From assembly GCA_025093985.1 (NCBI GenBank), contig JACAAK010000004.1, positions 1-64,000 on the forward strand: a stretch of DNA of 64,000 nt, read 5' to 3'. This DNA comes from Calvatia gigantea. Lineage: Eukaryota; Basidiomycota; Agaricomycetes; Agaricales; Lycoperdaceae. Positions 45,289 to 56,333 of this stretch are shown in pieces. The number at the start of each line of letters is the position of its first letter. Position 1 is the first letter of the stretch. The position numbers were made by a program, and so were the translations under genes. Below the pieces are notes generated by a model. It ran no database searches. It was given only the letters and a program-made list of their open reading frames with translations, and had not been told where the DNA came from.

Positions 45289-48200
45289 ATGCCTCGCAAT
45301 GCCCGCAAGAAACAGGCTCTGTCTCCTCCTGGTCCCCTCCCAACTCCTCTCCCAGACCTGCCTGTGCATGCCCCAGAACCCCTTGCAGCCAGTTCTGGCT
45401 TTGACAACCTTATAGACTTTCACGAACCGTATACTTCGCCTCCTTTCAAGGAGGCACAGCTCCCGGACGACTATGACGACCGACAAGAGTCACCACCGCC
45501 CCTACCCATCCCACCGAGGATCCATCCACAGGATGATGAAGAGATGGAACAGGGACAGGCGTCGTTTGTAACGGGTGCTGGTCATACACGGATGCCCACG
45601 ATGCCCAAGTATGTAAACCACGCTGCATGCAGGCCTTGTCTCGCAATCCATCGCTCATTCTGACTCACTCCACAGGTCTCCGACCACTCTAGAGTCTCTC
45701 TCGCGCACTATCAAGACTTACGCCCCACAGTCGGCATCCGTCATCCGTTCCTCGGCTTCTGCTGCTCTCCGCACTTCCGCGGATGCCCTGCGTACCTACG
45801 TCCCTTCATCTGTCCACATCCCTGTCCCTTCCGCTGCACCCTCGCCCCCTATGGTCTCTCGTCCGTTGAGTTACGGTCGCTTCTCTGTTGATCCGGAGCT
45901 TCCCCGACAGCTTCCCCGCTATCGCCAAGATAGCAGGGATTTCGACTATGACTTGCACCATGAGGTTTCCGCACCGCGCCCGCCCTCTGGTCTATCAACA
46001 GCCCTGGGAAGTGATGCCATGGCGTCATACCCCCGTTCGCAATCTTCGGAGGATTCATCCACCGAAGTAATTACTTGGGCTCATTGGGATGTTATTTCTC
46101 ACAGGTCTGGTGTCTTTCCGCTTGCTTCTTGTTCCTTTGATTGATCTAAGACTTCGTGTTATAATAGGCGCCGGGTGCTCTTGATTGGGTATACATCAGG
46201 GCTCCAGATTTGGGACTGCCAGGACCTCGCGTCCGTTACGGAGATCCTCAATCTCAACCTCTCGTCGGAGGCATGGGTCGTGGATGTCGTCGGTCACAGC
46301 GTCAGTTTCAACACTTTCGTACATGCCGCCATCCTCCCACCGCCGTCCGATACTCGTGGTGACCTGCTTGCAAGCCACCGTCCGTTCCTTGGAATCCTCA
46401 TGTCTGCCCTGACTCACTCCGCGTTTTTCGTTTATTCACTCAAGACTCATCAAATCATACAAAGGATTGCGTTACCTGGTATTGCCTCAACTTTTCAATC
46501 TAATAATCATTTTATTGTAATTGTAAGTCCCTGCACCCACTCATACTCCCGCCGTTACATTTACTCATGAACGGATCAGAGTACGACTTTGCCTCCGACT
46601 GTACATTTATTCTCGGCCTCAACTTTTCATTCGTTGTGGACCCTATCTTCAACCGCACTTGCCACGTTTTCGCCTGTACCAAATGTATCACTAGCTGCTC
46701 AGGTTGCTCCCCTAGATCCCCCACCCAAACCACCTCCTACTCCGGTATTCGCACTCTCTCATCGACTTCTCGCCTATGCCTCACCATCACCGCATCAACC
46801 GCGACGCTTGTCGACTCCCTCGACGAGTTCCCGTCCTTCACCCCCTAGTACATCGTCCTCACCCTTCGGGTTTACGCAGAACGACCTAGGCAATGCCGCG
46901 ATCAAGGTTGGAGGGACGGTATTAAGTGGTATGAAGTTTTTGGGAGGAATTGCATACGAGGCAGCGAAGAATAAACTTGCAGAAGCTAGCGGCGTTACTC
47001 ATATTCCACCCCCTCCTGGTACACGGTTCTTTTCCAGGAGTGCACCAACGGATGAACGGCCATTTTCCATTACCACTCCGCCATCACATGATAAAGTTGT
47101 CGTGCCGCATACGAATCCCGTCGTGGATCCTGGTTATTATGTTAGTGTGCTCGATCTCAAGGGTTTGCTCGACGGTGATAAGCCCGTCAGAGTCGCCGAA
47201 ATTAAGGTGTCTAATTCTCAGCCGGTGGCACGGTTGGCGTTTTCGAAGGATGGGTGTAGACTCATATCGGTTCCGGAGAACGGTCAAGTCGTGAGGGTTT
47301 TTGCTATCCGTCCCCGACGGCCGGAGGGAGAAGATGGGAAAGTGGGAGATGGTGTGAGGATGTATGATTTGAGGAGGGGGAGGACATCGGTTTTGGTGGA
47401 TGGTGTGGATTCGACGAGAGATGGGCTGTGGGTTGCGATTGCGACGAGGAACCGGACCGTTCATGTCTTCCCAGCTAATCCGTTCGGTGGAAAGCCAAAC
47501 CTTACGGGGCACCTACAAGGAAAGGTCAAGAACGTGGACGAGTTGGTGAGTACACCCCTCGCTTTTCTTCCTTTAGAATGAGTATTTACACCTCATAGCA
47601 AACACAGCTTATCGAAATTGGTCCCATTGTACGTCTCCGGCCGCTCAAGACTTCCAAGGCGGACGTATTCCGCGCTCCACTTGCATTTGCGTTGGTGCAT
47701 CCTAACGATGTCCACCTCCCTGCGGTGTTACAGCGTCCTCCGCCTTCAAAGTACGCTGATCCTGCTTCTTCGCCTCCTTCGCCGAGTCGCAGCCGACGTG
47801 CTCCTAATGTACAAGACATCCTGGTATTCGACCCTGCGGACGGCATGCTCTCACTTCGGCGCATAATTATTGATCAACGGTCCAAAGACCAACTCGGCCT
47901 CGCATCCGTATCGGCCATGGGTGTGGTATCTCGGTCTATGCCGGGTGCTGTTGGAAGTCCCGGACGACTTAGCGCATCTCCGGGTGCGATGAGCCGGGCG
48001 TCGTCGAGTTCAACTACGAGTGGTCAAGAGGTGGTGATGGAATTGGCCGGGCATGGAGAGCTCGTCGCGACGTGGAACCTGCAGAGAAAGAAGGATTGGG
48101 AGGAAATCAGGAATGCCATCAATGAGGCTGTTAGACGACCAAAGGAAGTCTTTGGTGCAGAGTAAGCCTTCCGTTCTATTGGTATTACTCACCTAGCTAA

Positions 48201-49126
48201 TCACTTTTCTTAGTTGGCTTGCGCAAGCCGAATTGTCTACTTCCTCACGCTCACCTCGCATTCTCCCTCGATCGCTCTATCTCTCCTACCAATTCACGTT
48301 CTGGACACTTGGAGAAGATTATCATGCCCTCCTTCGACAATATCATTTCGACGTCCGCGGAACAAAGATCCACGTTCGGAGGGAGGTTCAAGTCAGTGTT
48401 GGTGTCGGGTTAAACAATACCAGTGACCGCTTTGTGGAGGACCTCGACGTCCACCATGCCCGCAGCTCGTCTTTCGACGAACCCCTCGCATCCGCACTTG
48501 CAGGAGACCTTGTGGGCGATTATGCAAATGCCGTCCCACCAATCTTGCCTATGTACCCAAATGGTGTCTCGGGCGCACACTCCTCTTCACTGACTCCGGC
48601 ATTCATTCGCAATTCCATCCCTATTCGGAGGCTAGGAGATGGGATGTCAGAGGGCATTGGGAGAATCCGTAGGGAGATTTCGAGCTCGTACAAGAATAAG
48701 GTTCGATCACCGAGCCGGGGTCCGAGGAGGGACGCAGCGGAGGAGACTATCAATGTTCCGTTGGAGTTCGATGAAGAGGATGAGGACTTCTTGGGTGTCG
48801 CGAAGAGTGGCGGCGGCGACCCCGCTGCCACTGCTCTTGGCAAAACTGGTATAAGTGCTGAATCTGGAACGTCCGCTACTAGTGCCGGAGTTGATGACGT
48901 TACGCCGCCGACGCCGGATGGGGAAGATGTTTGGCAGGGTTGGGAGAGTCGTGAAGTTGGGCAGGCGGTGGAGGAAATGGAGAAGTTTGACGATATATCC
49001 GTTGTTGGATTCTTGGATGAGGAGCATCAACAGGAGAAGGAGAGGGCAAGAGCACAGGAAGTCGATGCCGGTACTATTGGGAAGAAGAAAAAGAAGGGAA
49101 AGAAAAAGGTTGGACGTGGTATGTAG
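45289..49126 (+). CDS. BCAS3-domain WD40-repeat protein
   Basis: Six exons (45289-45608, 45676-46104, 46168-46522, 46580-47545, 47608-48161, 48214-49126) joined by five introns of 52-67 nt give 1178 residues in one frame. After a disordered N-terminus, WD40-type blades begin at VITWAHWDVISHRRRVLLIG and GLQIWDCQDLASVTEI. They continue through GYYVSVLDLKGLL, VARLAFSKDGCRLISVPENG and TRDGLWVAIATRNRTVHVF. The C-terminal half holds the BCAS3-like segment (WLAQAELSTSS, SYQFTFW), acidic stretches and a Lys-rich tail. In animals BCAS3 works with PHAF1 at phagophores by binding phosphoinositides; fungal relatives are mostly unstudied. Start chosen at MPRNARKKQALS. The gene lies 250 bp after the coiled-coil gene on the same strand. 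Appears intact. Confidence 0.8.
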
Positions 49127-49304
49127 TGCGTTGCGATGTATATAATAGTATCAATGTGTGATGGGACTTGTTGTGGAGAAGCTGGACCTCCGGTACCCGT
49201 GTGATTCATATTCTCTCCTAACTAATAGCATATTGGGCGCAGAGTTGATGCTACCGATATACGTTAAACATCCTCCAATACCTTTGCTGAGATACCCGTG
49301 AGTT

Positions 49305-49848
49305 CTAAGGACTCGCACTACCGCCCGTCAATCTCATGCCTGCAAAGATCTCAATCCAATCATCTAGACGCTCCCGAACGAACCTGTCCAAATCCCAAGG
49401 TTCTTCTAAAATGTCATCGCTACCGCCGCTGAACAAGTACACATCCGCATCTACCATCTGATCCTCCTCACCGACGACAGTCACTTGGACCGGGGTTGCG
49501 ACATACTCGTCGCCTTCAAAATCATCAAGCTTTCTACGCTGTACCTTGTTCTGAGGGAAGAACAGCAAACCGTCGATGATCGAGCTTTCTTCATGCTTTA
49601 ACACACCAGGATAGTCCCTCTCGATTAGGGAGAAGCGTGCATGACCCTTAAGATGTGCAGGTTTGACGAGAGGTGCCACGACATCCTCTTTCCTAGGATC
49701 TCCTGTTATTGCCCAGGCGAGTAGCGGCATTGCGCGCAGTGTCCCATAGAGGAAGAGTGGTCGCGGTCCCACCTGCTCATATGAATTGCTGGTGCGGACG
49801 TGGGCTGTTAGAGCTTACCTCGGGGAGGCCGGAATTTGTAAGGCTCAT
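49305..49848 (-). CDS. AIG2-like gamma-glutamylcyclotransferase family protein
   Basis: Exon 1 (49848-49819) encodes MSLTNSGLPE. A 46-nt intron leads to exon 2 (49772-49305), giving 165 residues. The substrate-loop motif appears as LFLYGTLRA (residues 17-24), and the catalytic Glu candidate lies in DDFEGDEYVATPV (E96, in the family's FEG.EY motif). The enzyme family releases 5-oxoproline from gamma-glutamyl amines or peptides; the exact substrate cannot be told from sequence. Length fits the compact single-domain members. The gene is convergent with the BCAS3 gene, with 178 bp between stops. Intact. Confidence 0.85.
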
Positions 49849-49849
49849 T

Positions 49850-50700
49850 TCTTAGATTATGGTAGAGTTGAAAAGGCCATGAACGATAAGTATGATTCAT
49901 GTCTATGATTTTAGGCAGACCACAAATTGTTTCACCTTCCTTCAACTTCCCCTGGTGGCTCTCACCAAAAGTTAATCCACGAACACTACCCACATAGTAA
50001 GTCTCTTCGCGTTATCTACTGCTTCACCTCGCGGCTCAGGTCGCCAATGCGTCCCTGACATATCACACCGAAGAACTGGAATCTCGCATTGGATAACCCT
50101 CGGAAACACGCCAGCAGTCTATGTGTCCGTGGACCGAAGAGATGTTGGCAAGGGACCCCGCAATTCCCCTGGAATGTTATCGGCAGCACCAGATTTTGAG
50201 GGTCACCAGTCCCCAAGTTATCGACACAACAAACCAAATAGGAGAGTGGGAACTATCGGCACACAAAGGGATACTCGAACATGATGGCTTTTCGCTTAGA
50301 CCTCCACTATCCCCATGTGATCACCGGATCACCCGCGGGCCGACCGTGAAGACCTAGTATCCACTGAAAGCGGCCATCTTTGGAATATACAATAGGCTCT
50401 ATCTCTCCGGCAAGGAAAAGGGAACGGCATTTGTATGGATCGTTATCGCGTTTGTGCTTTCAAGTAATTTCTGTTAAAGTGAGAAATTTCGAGAACTGAA
50501 GATTCCAATTACACACCACCTAGTGAGCATCAAATCCAGTACTTTCGTTGCGTCGTGTATATGGTTTATCGATTTTGAACATTACAATCTCTCTGGCACC
50601 AGAAAGTGAAGATCGGAATCTAATTTACTTCTCTTAACATGGTCTGAGTTGAGCTTGCCTTTCCCCTCATGGAGGGGCATATGCTTTCTTATGCAACTTT
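49850..50700. other. Intergenic, no gene seen
   Basis: No reading frame or RNA feature could be supported. Confidence 0.4.
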
Positions 50701-51647
50701 CTACCTCTCCCAAACCTTCCACAATTTGCTATCACAGGAAATAAGGACCTGGTGGAGTAAGGTACGTGCATGGGCGGGTTGATCCAGCGACTTGAATTTC
50801 GCGAGGTATGGGATTTCCTCCGATTCGCAATACGAAAAGGTGATTTCAAGGGTCTCGGGCTCAGGTGCAAATTGAGCTTGCTTGAAGAGATAGAGGAGAA
50901 TTTCGATGGCGACGCCTGATGTTTCCAGAAGAACAAATTGTTTGAGAACATTTTTCGTGAATTGGGTGAGTGGTCTGTCTGGATTGCTGACCGCAAAGGG
51001 GTCTAAAATAGGGTATTAAAGAAACCGAGGTAAAGCATGATCCCACATACCATTCTCGTCCCCTTCTACCCCAAATACAAGTTCTTCAAGATTCGACCCC
51101 ACCCGATTCAAGAGTTTCCTGGGGCAACAAGAATTAATATCATCATTTCACAAGAAACCATAAGCTGTCAACGACGAGATGCGGGTATGGCGTGGTTGGC
51201 AAGACATCAACCACACCAACCACTCTGTCGTTTCCCACAGCGCCGGGATATCTCGAACTAATCTTCGGAGTGATTTTGGCGGGTGGAGTTTTTGGGATAT
51301 AGTAAGATCGATCGCGTCGTCGCGTAAAATGGCTTTACAGGCGATGATGGTGTGAAAGACAAAGTTTGGAGGAATTTGGGATCGAGCGCGCGGAGTGGTG
51401 ATTGGAAAACGTCGAAAGATCGAGCACATCCGTTGACTCTGATCTGATTTTGGCACTCCCCCTTAGGAAGTACAGGGCTAGCAGACAACGTCGGGCAAGC
51501 GACGTCCAGGCTTGCAGACAAGCGGGCTATCAAAAGTGTGCATCTGCGCTTTGGTTTCCAGCATTTATCCACATCACTAAAGTCTGGGGCGAGCTAGATA
51601 ATATGTTCCATCGTTTCAACAGGGAGGTAGAAGCTTTGGTCATTCAT
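50701..51647 (-). pseudogene. F-box-like protein gene, degenerate (paralogue of 21871-23161)
   Basis: The ATG at 51647 begins MNDQSFYLPVETMEHII, then hits TAG at 51594-51596 where the paralogue has Glu. The downstream text still aligns (FDVFQSPLRALDPKFLQTL). An intron (GTATGTGGG...TTTTAG, about 51002-51052) precedes a last exon with PLTQFTKNVLKQFVLLETSG and ITFSYCESEEIPYLAKFKSL, ending at TAG 50701-50703. Additional frame shifts lie between about 51250 and 51450. The shared architecture shows a family of related F-box genes decaying in this genome. Confidence 0.6.
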
Positions 51648-51699
51648 GGGCAAGTACGACGTGTAGCCACAAATCAAAGCGGCCCATGTTTGCAGCATT

Positions 51700-53069
51700 G
51701 AATCCAAGATATCACATAAACAGTTTCCCTCGCCCAGTTGACCTTATCAGATGACTCTGGGAAAAGGGCTCCTATGTGCGAGCATAAAGTCCAGAGAGCC
51801 GGGGTTACACCATTGAATCATATTAAAACCTCGCGGAAATACGCCGTTTGATCGTCCGCATCTGAGTCTAGGTCTAAACCTCGCCCCTTTGTTTTTTGAT
51901 ACAGTGCTTTCATATAGAAAAACTCCAAGGTTGGGTACATTATGAGAGCTGTAGAATCAACCCCGAACATGATAATGACAGATCGAAATGGCCCACCAAA
52001 AACACATCTGAAAACAACTAGAAAACAAATAAACTGTTGGATTTACAAATGCGGTCCGATGCCGAAAGCGGACCCACAACGGGTGGACGTGAGGACGACG
52101 GATCAATGAGGGATGGAAGGACAGCGGGGCGGCGTGTCTTGGTGGACACGCCGCGTGGTTTTTAGACATACGAAAACATCCCCCTACTAGACGTACGACC
52201 CTTTATCCTTTACGCTTAAATACAACAGCTTCGTAGTAGTTAGTCCCTCAGTTCTCATGCGTATAACGAGTGACTGAGGTGAGCATCATTAGCTTTAATA
52301 ATCGTTACATATACTCATGTATCGTAGACTTGGTGTTTCTTACAGGTAATATCATTACAGTTCTCGTGCGTATAACGAGTGACTGAGACTTAGTGTTTCT
52401 TACATAAACCTAGGACTTAAAAGAATTGATTGTCTGCAAACGAACGAAACAAAATTCCAAGAAAAAGAAATAAGGCCGGGCAAAGTCCAAGAAACATGAA
52501 GGGGCATCATGTGATGAAAGGCACCTACAATATCATTGGCTAAAAAATCCTGGGCACTTAGCTTATGACTCAGGTACGAAAGGGAAGCCCTCACTAACGA
52601 ATAACCGGAGTTCTACACTGCCCAAGCGGCGTTCTCGTTTCTCCGGGGAGCGGACAATACCAGTGCACAAAAGCGACCGGCGAAAAGCGATGACTAACTT
52701 AGTTAGCCGCGAAAGTTTCAAACCCCCATCAAAAATAAAAAATAAAAAACATGGCGTCCTTGTGAGGATCTGTTCAGAAAACATCACGCGAGGGTGGAAA
52801 TAGGTTCTTATGACTACAGTAGACGTACGATGCACTCATGGTTCAAAACGGAGCAAATCACACCCCGGGCTCATGACGTCATAGCGCGCCCCCTTCACTG
52901 GTGGACTCGAGGATATCATGTGCCCCTTGAATATCCGTCCTCTCTTTCCACAATTTCGACGACCCGCAGCACTATGTATAGTGAAGCATCTCGCCTCTCG
53001 CCTACAGAAAACTCTCACAATGCACGGGATGTCCCGTACCCTGTCAACCACCAAGTCCACCGCAATCGA
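51700..53069. other. Intergenic region with a short direct repeat
   Basis: The word TCGTGCGTATAACGAGTGAC occurs at about 52253-52275 (one mismatch) and 52362-52381. Each copy is linked to a CTT(G/A)GTGTTTCTTACA word, giving a duplicated segment of about 100 bp. Otherwise nothing is recognisable. A longer N-terminus of the next gene is possible from an in-frame ATG at 52974. Confidence 0.5.
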
Positions 53070-53715
53070 ATGGACCGACCACCTTACTCCCTGGCCAATC
53101 CGGACAAACCGTTCAACGCAGCCTATACGGGATCTTGTTTTTGCGGAAAGGTCGAGTATAAAATCTCGTGTGAACAGCCACTCGATGCAAAGTTCTGTCA
53201 TTGTCCAACTTGTCAACGGTTACACGGAGCGCCGTTTCAATGGGTGCGTCTCCTACGTTAGTATTGCGTTTGCATACCGGAATGTCAACGAAAGCCAGGC
53301 GGCAATACTTCACAAGACAAATGTGCATTTTACAAAGGGCTGCGAACAACTTATCTACTGGCATCCAGGAGAGAGGACACAAGAATACCTGTTGCCTTGT
53401 AAGGTCTCTTGCGGTAATTGTCGCACCCCCATCATGGACGAAGGGCGAAATATGCTGTTGATGTTCCCAACATTGATCCACTTCAGTACACTTGCGGAGA
53501 AACGAAAGTGGTACCCTACGTGAGTTGCAGTTTGCTATCCACTGTTCTTGGTTGATCTCCACCTCATTCATAGGTGCCATATATTTTATTCGAGACGAGC
53601 AATGGACGTGAGGGATGGGTTACCGAAATGGGATAAGCACAAAAGCGAAAGTAACTTGATACCTGAAGTGCTTGAAGACACTCAAGAAAAGACAGTTGAC
53701 GAAGAAGTGGGATGA
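53070..53715 (+). CDS. GFA/CENP-V-domain protein (Gfa-like, zinc-binding)
   Basis: Three exons (53070-53243, 53299-53519, 53574-53715) give 178 residues. Zinc ligands of the GFA fold are visible: GSCFCGKVEY (C23, C25), KFCHCPTCQRLHG (C43, C45, C48) and VSCGNCRTP. Typical flanking text is present: FQWAAILHK, LLPCKVSCG, MDEGRNMLL, TCHIFYSRRAMDV. The domain is named after a glutathione-dependent formaldehyde-activating enzyme, but most fungal members have no tested activity. I chose the ATG at 53070 because it places the family N-terminus (PYSLANPDKPFNAAYTGSC) directly after the start; an in-frame ATG at 52974 would add 32 residues. Introns are 55 and 54 nt. Its stop faces the stop of the P450 gene 89 bp away. 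Confidence 0.85.
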
Positions 53716-53803
53716 TTTGGGGAGACTCGAAAACGTTGTTTCCGCGAGCAAAGGTTGGATTTATAGTATTAGCAGTTCCTTGTAATAGATATCCCTTGAT
53801 TAC

Positions 53804-55945
53804 TTATTCAGTAGGGTCTGTCATATCCATAACTTCCTGAACTAGTATGATGGCATCTCGCGAGCGAGGCTGAATGGCGAACTGGAAGGGGACAGGGTGT
53901 CTATGACGAAAGTATAAGTACACCCTTTCCATGGAATGAGTTAACACTTACGACACAGCAGTGGATGAATATTCGCGAGTAGGCTCGATTAGCCGTCCAT
54001 CAACATTCCTTGCCTTTTCAATGTTGAAAACAGTCAGAATAGACGCTGCCGTCAACCAGATGGTAGATAATGCGACATGCACTCCAGGGCATATTCTGTA
54101 CTCCAAATTAATATTCGCCACTTGGAGCACATGAAGTCACTAACCGGCGTCCGAAACCAAATGCAATATCAATTGGATCGCGAAATTCATTATCCGTTCT
54201 CAACAGCCCTTCGGGAGTGAGGTACCTTTCCGGCCGAAACTCTTGCGGCTCGGGGTAGTCTGTTTCATTGTTGAGCATGGCCCTAATCATAGTTTAGGCC
54301 TCGACGAGCAAGGGTCAGCAAAGTACACTAACCAAGTGTTGAATATTACACTGCTGCCGTTGGGTATATAATAGCCTTTGTAGACATCGGGCGATGTGGA
54401 TTTGTGGGCAACACCTGGCGAGCCTAGTGTCAGACAGTCTCCGCATCGGCCGCCATCTAACTCACCTTCAGGGACGATAGCTTGCCATCTGCACAATGCC
54501 CTGCCTGGGTTACTGCGCTACGTGCGATACAAAAAGAATTTCATACCGAAATATTTCCTTTACCAAGGCAGAAACATAGGGAAGAAGCGGAATATCCGAA
54601 TGGTTTGGGAGCCTATCGCCTTCAAGGACGTTATCTAGCTCCAGCTGTGCGCGCTTTTGTACCTCGGGAAAAGAAATCATAGCAAGGATGAATGTTTGCA
54701 AGGCAGCCGTTGTTGTGTCGGTGGCAGCTGTAGTACATTAGCAATTTCTGGTAGGCGAAGTGGTAGATTACGTGCCCATATAGACAATTCCTGCGACGTC
54801 TTTAAACAGAGTCATTTGTTCCTCGTCCCTGTCATCCTGGCAGTCTTCAAGGCATAGAGACACGAAAGAGGGGTTTGGAGATGCACGAGATGCCTTCTCG
54901 AGATATGGATATAAACTAGCCCTAATGGGTAAAGGAGACTTACCCATTTTTTCTGCGCTTGCGCGAATATGCCTTCCCTCAACTTATCCGCCTGAATCCG
55001 CGACTTTGCCGCAGCCTTTTGAAAAGAAGCCCCGGGAAACCATACGGGAACATATTTCAAGAATGGCAAGATGTCAACAATCTTCGAACCTGCCACCAAC
55101 GCTTCCCCTACGGCTTTACCTCCTTCGCGAGCGAGCCGCATGTTAGGGTCGTTTTCGGGAAGAATGTCAACTCCATACGTCATTGAGAGTGTGATAGACC
55201 CAATCATGCTATAAGTCGTCGCTTGTCCAGTGTACAATCCCCTGATCAAAGAGGAAGACTTACTGCTTCATTAACTCCATCAACTCCGTGGGACGTTCCA
55301 GAAGCTGGTGAAGCAGGCGTTGTATGTATTTCGTTTCTTGGAGTTGATGGATAAGTGCATTCGAGGAGTTGAAGTATTTCTTGAAGAGGCGACGGCGCAC
55401 CCGCCAGGGTTCTCCATAAGGCATGAGGCCAAATTGAAAACCGAATCCAGACCTAGGAAAAGTCAGAATAGGTTTTTGATCGAAGTGCAGGTGTCCATAC
55501 AGCTCAGAAAGCATAATCGAAGTGGGGCTGCGGGTTCTCAGCGTCAACAGTGAGTTAGACCCAGATATGTGACTTAACGTGCGCACCGGCTCGAGTATAT
55601 CGCAGACCGTGTCTCCAATAATTCCTTCGCGGCCTGGTAAGAATTAAGAATAACTATCGACTTGCCTGCAGCATTCAAATGCAGCACATCCGAATCTTCA
55701 GAGCCTCAGTACGCAGGCACAACACTGGAGCTGGTTGACAGTAACTCACTGTATGTCTTTCCCCATTCAGCGTATACTTTCCAAGGATGCGAAGATGGTA
55801 TATCCAACAAATTGCCAACGATAGGGAGTTTCCTCGGACCAGGAGGAAGTGGATACCCTTGTGAACGATGGGTGTTATACAGGTATGCTGCTGCGAGGAG
55901 TGAGCCGAGAGCAGCTGCAAGTTCCCAGGGGTTCAAGGCGTCCAT
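53804..55945 (-). CDS. Cytochrome P450 monooxygenase, tandem copy 1
   Basis: At least ten small introns. Start at MDALNPWELAAALGSLLAAA (55945), an N-terminal membrane anchor, followed by YPLPPGPRKLPIVGNLLD. Conserved segments follow: GFQFGLMPYGEPWRVRRRL (C-helix WxxxR), an I-helix AATDTTTAALQTF, KEIFR (the ExxR motif), YPEPQEFRPERYL, and the heme loop FGFGRR-ICPGVHVA built across an intron. The stop is at 53804-53806. Such proteins are usually called O-methylsterigmatocystin oxidoreductase-like in mushrooms; the substrate is unknown. The intron before the I-helix appears to use GC instead of GT as donor (ATGG|GCACGT); copy 2 has GT at the same place. If this is not spliced the gene is dead. 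Exon phases match copy 2 throughout. Confidence 0.82.
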
Positions 55946-56333
55946 AACAGCTGACCAAACGTCGTGAATAAAGTCAAGATGAGGGAGTGCAGCAGTGGTT
56001 GAACAGCGGCCGTTGTTTCGCACACTTGCTACAAACACCACCAGGTGAGCGGTAGGGCCTGAGGCGTCCAAGCTGTGATTTCACCGAACTCGACGGCGCG
56101 CAGACCGGGAATCACCGAGGCGCAAATGGATGACGAGAGTACAACTCAAAAAATGGTGTTCGCTCGGTCGCTTACGGTGGTTCCCCTTCATATTTCCTTT
56201 TCCTGCACTACTTGTAAAATTTGAGCGGCTGCTCGATTGGCAGGGGGAACGAACCAGCTTAATAGTTAAGCAGACACTAGTCCCTAAATCTATCCCCCCA
56301 GCAATTTGAGAGAGGAATTTGGGGCCACATTAA

